In this document: in pieces, positions 8,099 to 17,251 of the stretch
Position numbering within the stretch: the stretch's first letter is position 1
Layout of the letters: each line of letters starts with the position of its first letter
NCBI GenBank assembly: GCA_951812335.1
Contig: OX638293.1
Location: 638,501-702,500 of the forward strand
Direction of reading: 5' to 3'
From: Rhodothermales bacterium
Lineage (GTDB): Bacteria; Bacteroidota; Rhodothermia; Rhodothermales; VXPQ01
DNA length: 64,000 bases
Translations under genes and position numbers: made by a program
Notes under the pieces: model-generated
Databases searched by the model: none
What the model was told of the DNA's origin: nothing
What the model saw: only the letters and a program-made list of their open reading frames with translations

Positions 8099-8262
8099 TT
8101 AATATGTAAAAAGCGGTCTATTTCAGGAACACTTTTTGCTTGAAAAGACATTTCGCAATGCACCGCGTTTTATCCCCGCAGGTATCCTGTACCCGGATGT
8201 TGCCGTACAGAACAGGAAGGGACGGTCGGATATTCGGGACGAATTAACATGCAGCGGCAGGT

Positions 8263-8967
8263 ATGAGTACGCTTTCTCCCATAGTCGGTCTGTTGCTGGT
8301 CTTTGGTGCGCCGTCGTCGTGCACCGCCCCCCCCGACACGACCGTCGTACTGGAGAACTTCGAAGCGGAGGTCGAGGGCGGCCTGCCTGCCGCGTGGCGC
8401 TTCTTTTCCCGCTCGAAACGCCGTTTCGAAGCGCCGGATCGGCTTATGAACGCCCAGGGAAGGTTTGTTGTGATGCGGGAAGACGGCAATCTTTTTCTCC
8501 GCGCCTATACGGCGGATGCGGCACGGCGCGTCTCGTTGCCGGGCGAAGCCTTCCACTGGGAGCTGCCGGAGTTGCCCTGCCTGCGATGGGTGTGGCGCGC
8601 CCACCGTTTGCCCGAAGGCGCTCGCGAGGATCGGGTCAACGACTCCGGCGCGGCGGTCTATGTATCGTTTGCGAAAACCGACTGGCTGGGGCGTCCGCTC
8701 AGCATAAAGTACGTGTACAGCACGGCGTTGCCCCGGGAATCCGTGATTTCGACGGGCAACGTAAAAATCATTGTGGTTTCCAGCGGGCTTGAGGAAACGG
8801 GCGAGTGGGTACAGGTCACGCGCAATGTGGTGGAGGATTATCGGAATATATTCGGCACGGCGCCGCCGAACGCTCCGACGGCGATCACGCTATGGAGCGA
8901 TTCGGACAATACGGACTCTGTGGCGGAGGTTGATTTCGACAACATTACGCTCACGAACCTCCCATGA
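8263..8967 (+). CDS. DUF3047 family secreted protein
   Basis: This 234-residue protein has a short N-terminal hydrophobic segment (LSPIVGLLLVFGAPSSC) that looks like a signal peptide, possibly a lipoprotein type with Cys 20. The mature part matches DUF3047: an opening VVLENFEAE strand, a WELPELPCLRWVWRAHRLPE block, a DSGAAVYVSF strand, the KYVYSTALPRES motif and a C-terminal TLWSDSDNTDSVAEVDFDN stretch like a jelly-roll sugar-binding fold. No reaction is known for the family. The stop overlaps the start of the exporter gene (ATGA at 8964-8967), so the two proteins are made together and DUF3047 may be a periplasmic partner of the exporter. Confidence 0.8.
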   Translation: MSTLSPIVGLLLVFGAPSSCTAPPDTTVVLENFEAEVEGGLPAAWRFFSRSKRRFEAPDRLMNAQGRFVVMREDGNLFLRAYTADAARRVSLPGEAFHWELPELPCLRWVWRAHRLPEGAREDRVNDSGAAVYVSFAKTDWLGRPLSIKYVYSTALPRESVISTGNVKIIVVSSGLEETGEWVQVTRNVVEDYRNIFGTAPPNAPTAITLWSDSDNTDSVAEVDFDNITLTNLP

Positions 8968-11489
8968 GTCGTTTCTCCGACGCGTTGCGCGTCTTCATCC
9001 GGTTGGTGGTTCGGCAGGCCTGGGCGGTGGCGCTTCTTGCCCTGGTCGTTTCTGTAGTGGGTTTCTGGTTCGCCCGGCAACTTCGCATCGACACGGATTT
9101 TTCCAACCTCGTTCCGCGCGATTATCCGAGTGTGCAGGCATTGGAAGCGCTGCGCGAAACCGTGGGGAGCGAAGCGACTGTGGACGTGGCGATCGTGAGT
9201 CCGTCGTTTGAAGCCAACAAGGCATTTGCCGAGCAGTTGATCCCACGTGCGCTGGCCCTTGCGCCGGGGCCGCAGGCCGAACCGTACCTGCGTCGGGTCG
9301 ATTTCGAGAAGGACACGGCGTTTCTGGAGCAAAACGCGCTGTATTTCGCGACGTATGCGGAACTGGACAGTCTGGAGTCGTACCTCCGCGACAAGATCCG
9401 CGATGCGAGACTGGAGGCCAATCCTTTTTTCTTCGATCTGGACGACGAAGAGGACGAATCCGAGAACGAAACGGCATACGATCCCGAGCGGGACCTCGAA
9501 GAAGTGTATGACCATATTGTCGGGAAGCGCTATCCGGTCAACGAGGACAGCACGATCATGGCGCTCCGGTTCTATCCGAGCGGATCGCAGACGGACATCG
9601 GATTCATTGAGACGCTGTATGACGACCTGGATGCGCTGATCGCCGGGTTGACTCCGACCGCCTGGCACCCGGAAATGCAGGTGATTCCGGCGGGACGGCT
9701 GCTGCGCCAACTCGTCGAAGTGCGGGCGATCTCCGACGATGTCCTCAATTCCTTTGCGGTGGGCGTGACGGCCGTCCTGCTGCTGGTGGTGGGGTATTTT
9801 TTCTACAAGGGGTATACGGCCCGTGCAGGTCATCGATTTTCCCGGCGCGTATTGATTGCGCAAATGGTGCGCATTCCGGCGCTTGCCTGCCTGATCGGGA
9901 TACCGCTGCTTATGAGCCTTTCCTGGACACTGGGTGTGGCCTGGTTCGCGTTCGGGATGCTCAATATGATGACGTCGACGCTTGGGCTTGTGCTTTTCGG
10001 TCTCGGTATCGACTACGGCATACATTTTTATGCCCGCTATACGGAAGAACGCAGCCTGGGCCGTACGGTAGCAGATGCGGCGGAAAGCACGTTCACCAGT
10101 ACGGGGAAGGCTATCGCACTGGGTGCTTTTACCACGGCCGCCGCGCTGTATGTGTTGACCGGCGCGGATTTCCGCGGGTTCAGCGAATTCGGTTTCATCG
10201 CGGGTACGGGTATCCTTTTTGCCGTGGGGGCCATGACGGTCGTAATGCCGGCGCTGCTGGTCCTTTTCGAGCGTTATCGCCTGCTCGATTTCGAGGCGGG
10301 CGCCGGGGTGCGGGCGGCCTTGCAGGGATATGGGAGGATTCCGGGCGCCCGGGGGTTGGCGCTGGGTAGTGCAGGGCTGGTTATCGCCGCGCTCGCGTTC
10401 CTTCCGAGAGTAGGCTTTCAGTACGATTTCGGAGCTCTCGATCCCGTGTATGAAGCGTACGACGCCAAAAGGAATCTCATCCGCGAGGTATATCCGTCGA
10501 GAGGACGCAACCCGGCCTATGTGCTTCTGGACGATCCGTCCGAAGCGCCCGCAGTCGAGGAGGCTATCGAACGGCATGCGCAGGCAGACACGCTGTCGCC
10601 CACGATCGACCGCGCGGAAACCCTTCAGGAAAGGTTCCCTATGGCCGACCGGGAACAGCAGCACAAACTGGATCGCATCGCCGAAATCCGCGCACTGCTC
10701 GCCGACCCGTTCGTGCAGGCGGACACCGACGAAGGGCTTGCGCGCGTGGAGCGTGCAGCTGGCACGGTCCGGCCACTTGCGATCGAACAGCTGCCCGAGA
10801 GTATTCGCAATCGATTTATATCCAAAACCGGCGAGTTGGGCGGATTCGTCGTGATATATCCTTCGGTGGGGCTTGCCGACGGGCGAGCCTCCATGGCGTT
10901 CGCGGACGATGTGGGAAAGATCGTTACCGAAGACGGGAGCACGTACTACGCGGGTTCTCCATCCATTGTCGCCGCGGATATGCTGCGGCTGATGCGCGGC
11001 GATGCGCCATGGATGATGGCGGGCGCCCTGATTATGGTGATTCTGCTCATGTGGATCAACTTCCGCGCGTTGCGGTGGGTCGTGCTGGCTACGGCGCCGC
11101 TTGTGGTGGGGGTGTTATGGATGATTCTTGTCATAGAAATAATCGGCCTCCAGCTCAATTTCTATAACATGATCGTACTGCCCGCCATTCTGGGTATCGG
11201 CAACGATGCGGGTGTACATCTGGTCCATCGCTACCGGGAGGAAGGACCCGGTTCCATCCGGCGCGTGCTCCGTTATACGGGGGAGCATATCGCCATGGGG
11301 TCCTTCACGACCATGATCGGATTTGCAGGATTGCTGCTGAGTTTTCACCCCGGCCTGCATTCGATCGGCGAGTTGGCCGTAGTGGGTATCGGAGCGACGC
11401 TGCTTGCAGCGCTCCTCTTTCTACCGGCGGCCTTGCAATGGCTGGAAGATCGCCGTGCTCCCGCCGTGGTCGATGCGGGCGCGCCGTAG
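8964..11489 (+). CDS. RND-superfamily exporter of the MMPL/HpnN type
   Basis: The 841-residue protein has the two-fold RND design: one N-terminal span (about residues 15-35), a large periplasmic domain, a bundle of spans with a sterol-sensing-like motif (GLVLFGLGIDYGIHFYARYT near 340-360), then a second periplasmic domain and a second bundle with ILGIGNDAGVHLVHRYREEG. The conserved Asp residues in GIDYG and GNDAG fit proton relay positions. An unusual acidic insertion (FDLDDEEDESENE) sits near residue 158. MMPL/HpnN proteins move lipids or hopanoids to the outer membrane at the expense of the proton gradient; the cargo here is unknown. It overlaps the DUF3047 gene by 4 bp. Confidence 0.9.
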   Translation: MSRFSDALRVFIRLVVRQAWAVALLALVVSVVGFWFARQLRIDTDFSNLVPRDYPSVQALEALRETVGSEATVDVAIVSPSFEANKAFAEQLIPRALALAPGPQAEPYLRRVDFEKDTAFLEQNALYFATYAELDSLESYLRDKIRDARLEANPFFFDLDDEEDESENETAYDPERDLEEVYDHIVGKRYPVNEDSTIMALRFYPSGSQTDIGFIETLYDDLDALIAGLTPTAWHPEMQVIPAGRLLRQLVEVRAISDDVLNSFAVGVTAVLLLVVGYFFYKGYTARAGHRFSRRVLIAQMVRIPALACLIGIPLLMSLSWTLGVAWFAFGMLNMMTSTLGLVLFGLGIDYGIHFYARYTEERSLGRTVADAAESTFTSTGKAIALGAFTTAAALYVLTGADFRGFSEFGFIAGTGILFAVGAMTVVMPALLVLFERYRLLDFEAGAGVRAALQGYGRIPGARGLALGSAGLVIAALAFLPRVGFQYDFGALDPVYEAYDAKRNLIREVYPSRGRNPAYVLLDDPSEAPAVEEAIERHAQADTLSPTIDRAETLQERFPMADREQQHKLDRIAEIRALLADPFVQADTDEGLARVERAAGTVRPLAIEQLPESIRNRFISKTGELGGFVVIYPSVGLADGRASMAFADDVGKIVTEDGSTYYAGSPSIVAADMLRLMRGDAPWMMAGALIMVILLMWINFRALRWVVLATAPLVVGVLWMILVIEIIGLQLNFYNMIVLPAILGIGNDAGVHLVHRYREEGPGSIRRVLRYTGEHIAMGSFTTMIGFAGLLLSFHPGLHSIGELAVVGIGATLLAALLFLPAALQWLEDRRAPAVVDAGAP

Positions 11490-11503
11490 CCGCGTCGCTC
11501 TTT

Positions 11504-12667
11504 TCATGCGACAGCGCGCCGCCGGGAGGAGCAGGTCCTTAGCACGCGCAGGTACTTTTCCGCCGCTGCACGCCAGCCGAAGTGTTCCAGCACATGGCTT
11601 GCCGTGCGCCGACCAGCCTCTTCGAGCATTTCCGGTTCGCGGCGATACTCCAGAATGGCCTCACAGAAGGCCTCGGCGTTTCCCGAGCGCACAAGCCATC
11701 CGTTCTTTCCGTCTTCGATGACATCCGCGATACCTTCAAGGTCGGCGCCGATGGTGGGCAACCCGCACAACCCTGCCTCCAGCATGACTACGCCGAACCC
11801 TTCCATATCTCCCGGAACGGGCACGTTCGGCATGATGAAGAGATCGGCGGCGCGGTACATACCTTCCAGCTCCTTGTCGGACAGGCGGCCGAGGAGCCGT
11901 ACCCGGTGCGCGACGCCGGATCGTTCGGCAGTTTGCAGAATGCGTTCCGCTTCCGGGCCTTCCCCGGCCAGCCAGTAATGCACGTCTTCGGGGAGCTGGG
12001 GCAGGACGTGCTCGACAAACCATACGAACCCCTTCCGTTTTACCTGACGACCCGCGCTGCACAAGAGCAGAACGCGTCCGGGTTTTTTTTCGACAGTGCC
12101 TTCCGGTTGTCCGAATCGCTCGAACAGCATCGTGCGCGCAGTGGCCCGGGACCAGTCCGATGCGAAGCGGTCCGGCGACACGCCGTTCGGTACGACATGC
12201 AGCTTCGCTACCGCCAGCCCGCGTTCGAAGCAGGCTTCTCCGGTGGCGCGGCTGACAGGGAATACGGCGTCAAGCGCAGCGAATATGCGCGGCACCAGCA
12301 ACTGGTACGGGGCCGAAAGCAGGGTTGCGTCCCGACCATGCACGATAGCTCCCGAGACAACGCCGTGCTTGCGAAGCGTTCTTTGCAACAGGGGCGCAAG
12401 CGATGCCGTCACCATCGACGAATAGAGTACGGCGTCAACCTCTCCCCGCTTCACCGATGCTGCAATTCTGAACAGGCTCGATCCGAGAAACAGGCTTGTC
12501 CGGATGTGCGTCCAGCGCCAGGACGTACGCAGGATAACCGGCTCGACGCTTGCATTGCATTCGAACAATGCGTTGTGCAAGTCCGCCGCGACGCGCTGCA
12601 TGCCGCCGATATTCGCCAGCGGGCGGTTCCTCGGGGGAAAGGAATGGGAAACGTACAGGATGCGCAC
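11504..12667 (-). CDS. GT4-family glycosyltransferase (first of a converging pair)
   Basis: This 387-residue GT-B enzyme starts with MRILYVSHSFPPRNRPLANI, the classic N-terminal Rossmann strand with a glycine-rich GGMQRVAADL loop. The donor domain shows LLLCSAGRQVKRKGFVWFVE near residue 200, then LAGEGPE, and the EX7E motif in EGFGVVMLEAGLCGLPTIGA near 305-324, where the two Glu residues bind the nucleotide sugar. It lies 21 bp downstream of another GT4 gene on the same strand, so the two probably act in one envelope-glycan pathway. The acceptor cannot be told from sequence. Its 3' end converges on the RND exporter, 14 bp apart. Confidence 0.9.
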   Translation of the reverse strand: MRILYVSHSFPPRNRPLANIGGMQRVAADLHNALFECNASVEPVILRTSWRWTHIRTSLFLGSSLFRIAASVKRGEVDAVLYSSMVTASLAPLLQRTLRKHGVVSGAIVHGRDATLLSAPYQLLVPRIFAALDAVFPVSRATGEACFERGLAVAKLHVVPNGVSPDRFASDWSRATARTMLFERFGQPEGTVEKKPGRVLLLCSAGRQVKRKGFVWFVEHVLPQLPEDVHYWLAGEGPEAERILQTAERSGVAHRVRLLGRLSDKELEGMYRAADLFIMPNVPVPGDMEGFGVVMLEAGLCGLPTIGADLEGIADVIEDGKNGWLVRSGNAEAFCEAILEYRREPEMLEEAGRRTASHVLEHFGWRAAAEKYLRVLRTCSSRRRAVA

Positions 12668-12688
12668 AGGCGGCTACGGGATACAGCC

Positions 12689-13948
12689 TCAGGGCACCCG
12701 AATGGCCTGGGTGGTCGGCGCCTCGATCCCGTTGCCGGCATAGCCGTCACCGCTCCACGGCCCCTCCGGATACAAGATCTCGTCGTAGTAGCGCACCATG
12801 TGGGCCATGACCGTATTCCAGTCGTATTGGCGTGCGCAGTCCCGGGCCGCGGCGCCCATGCGGCGGCGTTCGGGTTCGTGCCGGATCAGATGCTGCACGG
12901 CCTGCACAAAGGCGCGGGTGTCGCCGGGAGCGGCCAGCAGGCCGGTTTTGCCATGTTCCACAAGGGTGCGGCTTCCCGTAGCGTCGGCGCACACCGTCGG
13001 CAGCCCGGAAGCCATGGCTTCGAGCGTAACGTTGCCGAATGTCTCCGTATCGCTTGGGAAGAGAAAAACCTCCGACGAGGCGTATGCGCGGGCGAGTTGC
13101 TCGTTTTCGAGCCGCCCGGTGAAGATAGTATGAGGAAGTCGATCCCGGAGCTCGTTCAGCACGGGTCCGTCTCCCACAATCATGCTCCGGTGCTTTATGC
13201 CCTGCTGTTGCAGGTTCTTCAAGACGTCCGTAAAGATGTGCACGCCCTTTTCCCGGACGACTCGTCCGATAAAACTGACGAGCACCTCGTCGTCTTCCAC
13301 GCCGATCGAACGACGCCATCCCGTGTCGTAATGCGCCGGATTGAAGCGGTGCGTGTCGACGCCGCGCATCCAGAGGCGTATTCCCTTGCTGATACCTCGG
13401 GAATGCAGTACTTCGGCCATGGACTGCGAGGGTACGTACACATGCCGGCACCGATCGTAAAAATGCTGGAGGTATTTCCATGACTGGCCCTCCAGCCGAC
13501 CGAAACCGTAGTACTTGAGATACGAAGAGAAGTGCGTATGGTAGGAGGCGACCGAAGGAATGCCTTCCCTTCCGGCGAAGCGCAGGGCCTGGTAGCCCAG
13601 CAAATCGGGTGTGGCGATGTGGAACAGGTGGGGCCGGAACGTCCGGAGCAGGGAGCGGGCGTTCGACGTGAGTCCCAGCGAGAGACGGTACTCGGATCGT
13701 TGCGGTACCGGCACCGAGGGAACAGGGGCCAGGATGCCGGCATGATCAACAGGGGGGTCGGTAATGGTCGGCGCAAAGATCAGCACCTCCGTATCGTGCG
13801 CTTCGAGATAGGACACCAGCCGGTTTAACGTGAGCGATACGCCGTCGGCGATGTGGTTGTATGCGCCCGTAAAGAGCGCCACCCGACGCAGGGCCGGCGG
13901 CCCTACCCGAATGCGTTCCCGGTGTATCGTATACGTTTCGTATTGCAT
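12689..13948 (-). CDS. GT4-family glycosyltransferase, GDP-mannose-dependent mannosyltransferase-like
   Basis: I start at ATG 13948 (MQYETYTIHRERIR), giving 419 residues; an in-frame ATG at 14008 would add 20 unsupported residues. The N-terminal domain carries VALFTGAYNHIADGVSLTLN and ASYHTHFSSYLKYYGF, features of the PimB/MgtA and sulfoquinovosyltransferase-like subgroup. The donor domain has VSFIGRVVREKGVHIFTDVL, then IVGDGPVLNEL, and the EX7E motif TETFGNVTLEAMASGLPTVC. The enzyme adds a sugar, perhaps mannose, to a lipid or glycan acceptor. It is upstream of the second GT4 gene in an apparent two-gene operon that runs toward the exporter. Confidence 0.9.
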   Translation of the reverse strand: MQYETYTIHRERIRVGPPALRRVALFTGAYNHIADGVSLTLNRLVSYLEAHDTEVLIFAPTITDPPVDHAGILAPVPSVPVPQRSEYRLSLGLTSNARSLLRTFRPHLFHIATPDLLGYQALRFAGREGIPSVASYHTHFSSYLKYYGFGRLEGQSWKYLQHFYDRCRHVYVPSQSMAEVLHSRGISKGIRLWMRGVDTHRFNPAHYDTGWRRSIGVEDDEVLVSFIGRVVREKGVHIFTDVLKNLQQQGIKHRSMIVGDGPVLNELRDRLPHTIFTGRLENEQLARAYASSEVFLFPSDTETFGNVTLEAMASGLPTVCADATGSRTLVEHGKTGLLAAPGDTRAFVQAVQHLIRHEPERRRMGAAARDCARQYDWNTVMAHMVRYYDEILYPEGPWSGDGYAGNGIEAPTTQAIRVP

Positions 13949-14048
13949 GGAGCCTATGTGCGCAACAGCTGCCCGGAGAACGCGTTGCCCTCCCGGAATT
14001 CTCCGCACACTTGAGTAAGCCGCAGGAAAGCCCGGAAAAGTAACACGT

Positions 14049-16937
14049 CTACGACAGTATGTTTTTCAAAAAATGTCCAGTGTGGCTGTCGGATATGGCG
14101 GCAATCTCTTCGGGCGTTCCTTCCGCTACCACGAATCCGCCGCGCCTTCCGCCTTCCGGGCCGAGGTCGATCACCCAATCCGCGCATTTTATCACATCCA
14201 TATTGTGTTCGATGAGGATGACGGAATGACCTTCTTCAACGAGCGCGTTCAATGCCGCCACGAGTTTGCGGATATCGTCGAAATGCAGGCCCGTGGTAGG
14301 TTCGTCCAGCATGTACAACACACGGTCCCGAGAGGGCTTCCCGAGAAAGGAGGCCAGTTTCAGCCGCTGCGATTCGCCTCCTGAAAGGGTGTTGGAAGGT
14401 TGCCCCAGAGTCAGGTATCCGAGACCTATATTCTGTAGCACCTGCAATTTGCCCATGATGGGAGCATGGTCTGCAAAGAAATCGCCCGCCTCGTCGATGG
14501 TCATCCGGAGGATATCGTCCACATGTTTGCCCCGGTACCGGATTTCGAGGGTTTCCTTTTTGTACCGGCTTCCCCGGCACGCCTGACATTCGAGATACAG
14601 GTCCGCAAGGAATTGCATCTCGACCTTCACGATACCCTCGCCCTGACAGGTTTCGCACCGTCCGCCGGGCACGTTGAACGAAAAGTAGCCGGGCTTCAAT
14701 CCCTGCATCCGGGCCTGGTGCGTGCCGGCCAGGAGATCTCGCACATGATCGAACACTTTCGTGTAGGTAGCCGGATTGGAGCGGGGCGATTTTCCGATAG
14801 GATTTTGATCGACCATTTCGATGCGGTCAACGAGCTGGTAACCGCGGATAATGTCGTGTGCGCCTACGCCGCCCTCGACCCGGTAGCCTTTCAGGCGCAT
14901 CAGCCCGTTGTATAGTGTCTGGTGCACCAGCGTCGATTTGCCGGAGCCGCTTACTCCGGTTACACAGGTGATCGTATCCAGAGGAAACTGCACATCGAGG
15001 CGTTTCAGATTGTGCTGCCGGGCATGCTCGACGTACAGGGCATTGTCGTCGTTGACTGGCCGTCGCGTTGCGGGCACGGGAATCTGTTCCCTGCCGCTCA
15101 GGTAGGCTCCGGTCAGCGAGCGTGGGTCGCGCAGCAGTTCGTCGTGGCCGCCCTGAAAGATTACTTCCCCGCCAAGCCGACCGGCGCCGGGGCCGAGATC
15201 GACCACCTGATCCGCCCGTTCCATCATGGCCGCCTCATGTTCCACGACCAGCACGGTATTTCCGATATCGCGCAGGTTTTCGAGGATGCTTATCAGCCGA
15301 TCGTTATCCCGGGGGTGTAGTCCGATGGAGGGTTCGTCGAGCACATAGAGCGAGCCGACCAGCGACGATCCGAGCGAGGTCGAAAGATGAATGCGCTGGC
15401 TTTCGCCGCCCGAAAGCGTCTGCGAGAGGCGGTCCAGCGAGAGATAGTCGAGCCCCACATCGACGAGATAGCTCAGCCGCTTGCGAATTTCTTCCAGTAC
15501 GCGGCCGGCAATCTTTTCTTCATGATCGGAGAGCGTCAGGCTCCTGAAGAAGTCGCGAGCGTCTTTTGTCGTCAGTTCGCATATCTCGCCGATATGCAGC
15601 CCTCCGATTTTCACGTACTGCGCTTCTCGGCGTACGCGGTATCCCTCGCATTCCAGGCACGGCATGTAGCCCCGAAACCGGGCGTGGAATATCCGGTAAT
15701 GCATCTTGTATTTCTTCTTCTCCAGAAATTCGAAGAAGCCTCGGATGCCGATGTAGTCGCCTTCCCCGTTCCACGCCAGTTCGCGTATATCCTCCGGCAG
15801 TTCGCGCCAGGGCGTGTCGATATCGATCCGGCGTTCGGCGGCGACCCGGACCAGGTCCCGGAAATGTCGACTCCAGCGTTCTGTGCGGAACGGGGCGATG
15901 GCGCCCTGCCGGATCGAAAGGTTTCGATCCGGGATGATGAGGTTTTCGTCCAGGCCCGCGACCCGGCCGAATCCCTGACAGGCAGGGCATGCTCCCAACG
16001 GGCTGTTGAACGAGAAGAGCAGGGGCGACGGTTCTTCGAAGCGCATCCCGTCGCGTTCGAAGAATTCGCTGAAATGCAGCGTCTCTCCCTCGTGAAGATG
16101 CACGACGCAGCGTCCCGCGCTCTCCCGGAAAGCCTGCTCCGCCGAATCCGAGATGCGCGAAAGGTTGTCTTCGTCTCCGTGGCGGACGGCCAGACGATCT
16201 ACCAGCACGAGCAAGCGCTTGCGGGGATATCCGGCGGCTTTTTCCGGGGTTTCGTCGTTAAGGTCGAGAATGCGTTCCTCGTTGCCGGTATTTTTTCCTT
16301 TCCTCGAAGGGAGGAGCAGCATCCGAAAGAACCCTCGCTGTCTTAGCGTACCCAGTTCCTTTGCGAGGGAGGTTTTTTTGTGATCGGGAATCGGAAAGCA
16401 CACGTAGAACCGTGTCCGATTCTCCGTGATCGCGTGCAGCCGCTCCGCCACGGAACGGGGAGCGTCCCGTGTCACTTCTTCGCCGCTCACAGGGGAGATC
16501 GTGCGGCCGATGCGTGCAAAAAGGAGCCGGAGATGATCGTAGATTTCCGTTTGCGTAGCGATCGTCGAGCGAGGATTTTTCGATGTCGTTTTCTGCTCGA
16601 TGGCGATAGCCGGCGCGAGTCCGGCGATCAGATCGACATCCGGCTTGTCCATGCGTTCCAGGAACTGCCGGGCATAGGCGCTCAGGCTTTCCACATAGCG
16701 CCGCTGGCCCTCGGCGTAGATCGTATCGAAGGCGAGTGACGATTTACCCGAGCCGGACGGTCCGGTGAAGACAATGATTTTGTTGCGCGGCAACTCCAGG
16801 TCAATCCCTTTCAGATTGTGTTGCCGGGCGCCGCGAATGACGATGGGTCGCCGGGAAGAGCGCGGCGAGCGGGATACGGCGCCGCGGAGCGCGCCGGGTT
16901 GCGCCTTCGCAGGAATTGGTTTCCGGGTAGTCGCCAT
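14049..16937 (-). CDS. uvrA: Excinuclease ABC subunit UvrA
   Basis: UvrA recognises bulky DNA damage with UvrB and starts nucleotide excision repair. I place the start at ATG 16937 (MATTRKPIPAKAQPG), giving 962 residues; the frame extends to 17033 but that part is unlike UvrA. Walker A motifs are FTGPSGSGKSSLAFDTIYAE and VTGVSGSGKSTLVHQTLYNG. Zinc-binding pairs are CPACQGFG, CLECEGYR, CETCQGEG and CQACRGSR. ABC signatures LSGGESQRIHLSTSLGSSLV and LSGGESQRLKLASFLG are both intact. The protein has a 35-residue basic N-terminal extension (PRSSRRPIVIRGARQHNLKG follows it). The gene stands alone on the minus strand, 41 bp from the glycosyltransferase ORF limit. Confidence 0.97.
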   Translation of the reverse strand: MATTRKPIPAKAQPGALRGAVSRSPRSSRRPIVIRGARQHNLKGIDLELPRNKIIVFTGPSGSGKSSLAFDTIYAEGQRRYVESLSAYARQFLERMDKPDVDLIAGLAPAIAIEQKTTSKNPRSTIATQTEIYDHLRLLFARIGRTISPVSGEEVTRDAPRSVAERLHAITENRTRFYVCFPIPDHKKTSLAKELGTLRQRGFFRMLLLPSRKGKNTGNEERILDLNDETPEKAAGYPRKRLLVLVDRLAVRHGDEDNLSRISDSAEQAFRESAGRCVVHLHEGETLHFSEFFERDGMRFEEPSPLLFSFNSPLGACPACQGFGRVAGLDENLIIPDRNLSIRQGAIAPFRTERWSRHFRDLVRVAAERRIDIDTPWRELPEDIRELAWNGEGDYIGIRGFFEFLEKKKYKMHYRIFHARFRGYMPCLECEGYRVRREAQYVKIGGLHIGEICELTTKDARDFFRSLTLSDHEEKIAGRVLEEIRKRLSYLVDVGLDYLSLDRLSQTLSGGESQRIHLSTSLGSSLVGSLYVLDEPSIGLHPRDNDRLISILENLRDIGNTVLVVEHEAAMMERADQVVDLGPGAGRLGGEVIFQGGHDELLRDPRSLTGAYLSGREQIPVPATRRPVNDDNALYVEHARQHNLKRLDVQFPLDTITCVTGVSGSGKSTLVHQTLYNGLMRLKGYRVEGGVGAHDIIRGYQLVDRIEMVDQNPIGKSPRSNPATYTKVFDHVRDLLAGTHQARMQGLKPGYFSFNVPGGRCETCQGEGIVKVEMQFLADLYLECQACRGSRYKKETLEIRYRGKHVDDILRMTIDEAGDFFADHAPIMGKLQVLQNIGLGYLTLGQPSNTLSGGESQRLKLASFLGKPSRDRVLYMLDEPTTGLHFDDIRKLVAALNALVEEGHSVILIEHNMDVIKCADWVIDLGPEGGRRGGFVVAEGTPEEIAAISDSHTGHFLKNILS

Positions 16938-17251
16938 GCGCGCAGATGCGGGCCGCGTGCATGTGCAAGGCGTTAAGCGAGCCGTTGCACGCACTGCAGG
17001 GAATTGCGAAGCGGTAAAGAGGGAAAAGGACAAACAATATCTAACGCATAGGGAGCGGATAGGATGCAGGCGGAACGATTCGTGTCGATTACCTGAGGAA
17101 CGGAAGGGGCGACGCAGTATGATCGAAGAACGATTCGTAACATATGTACAAGCGCCATGCAGCTTAAAAAGTAAGGAACGCTAATACAATCGTAAAGAAT
17201 TTGTGAAACCGGCGATATGCATGAAGTGAGAAACAATCTCGAAAGCGGGCC
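16938..17251. other. Leader region of uvrA between uvrA and metH
   Basis: This 314-bp gap lies upstream of uvrA and downstream of metH, both on the minus strand. It must hold the uvrA promoter. I see no clear -33/-7 pair, no LexA box of known type and no strong terminator hairpin. Confidence 0.4.

Noticed and set aside
8838-10664. 608-residue open frame on the minus strand inside the RND exporter gene
   Set aside because: It is Arg/His-rich, has no domain, and mirrors the exporter gene, whose protein has all family motifs.
11582-13483. 633-residue open frame on the plus strand across both GT4 genes
   Set aside because: The opposite strand encodes two clear GT4 enzymes; this frame spans both genes and has no domain.
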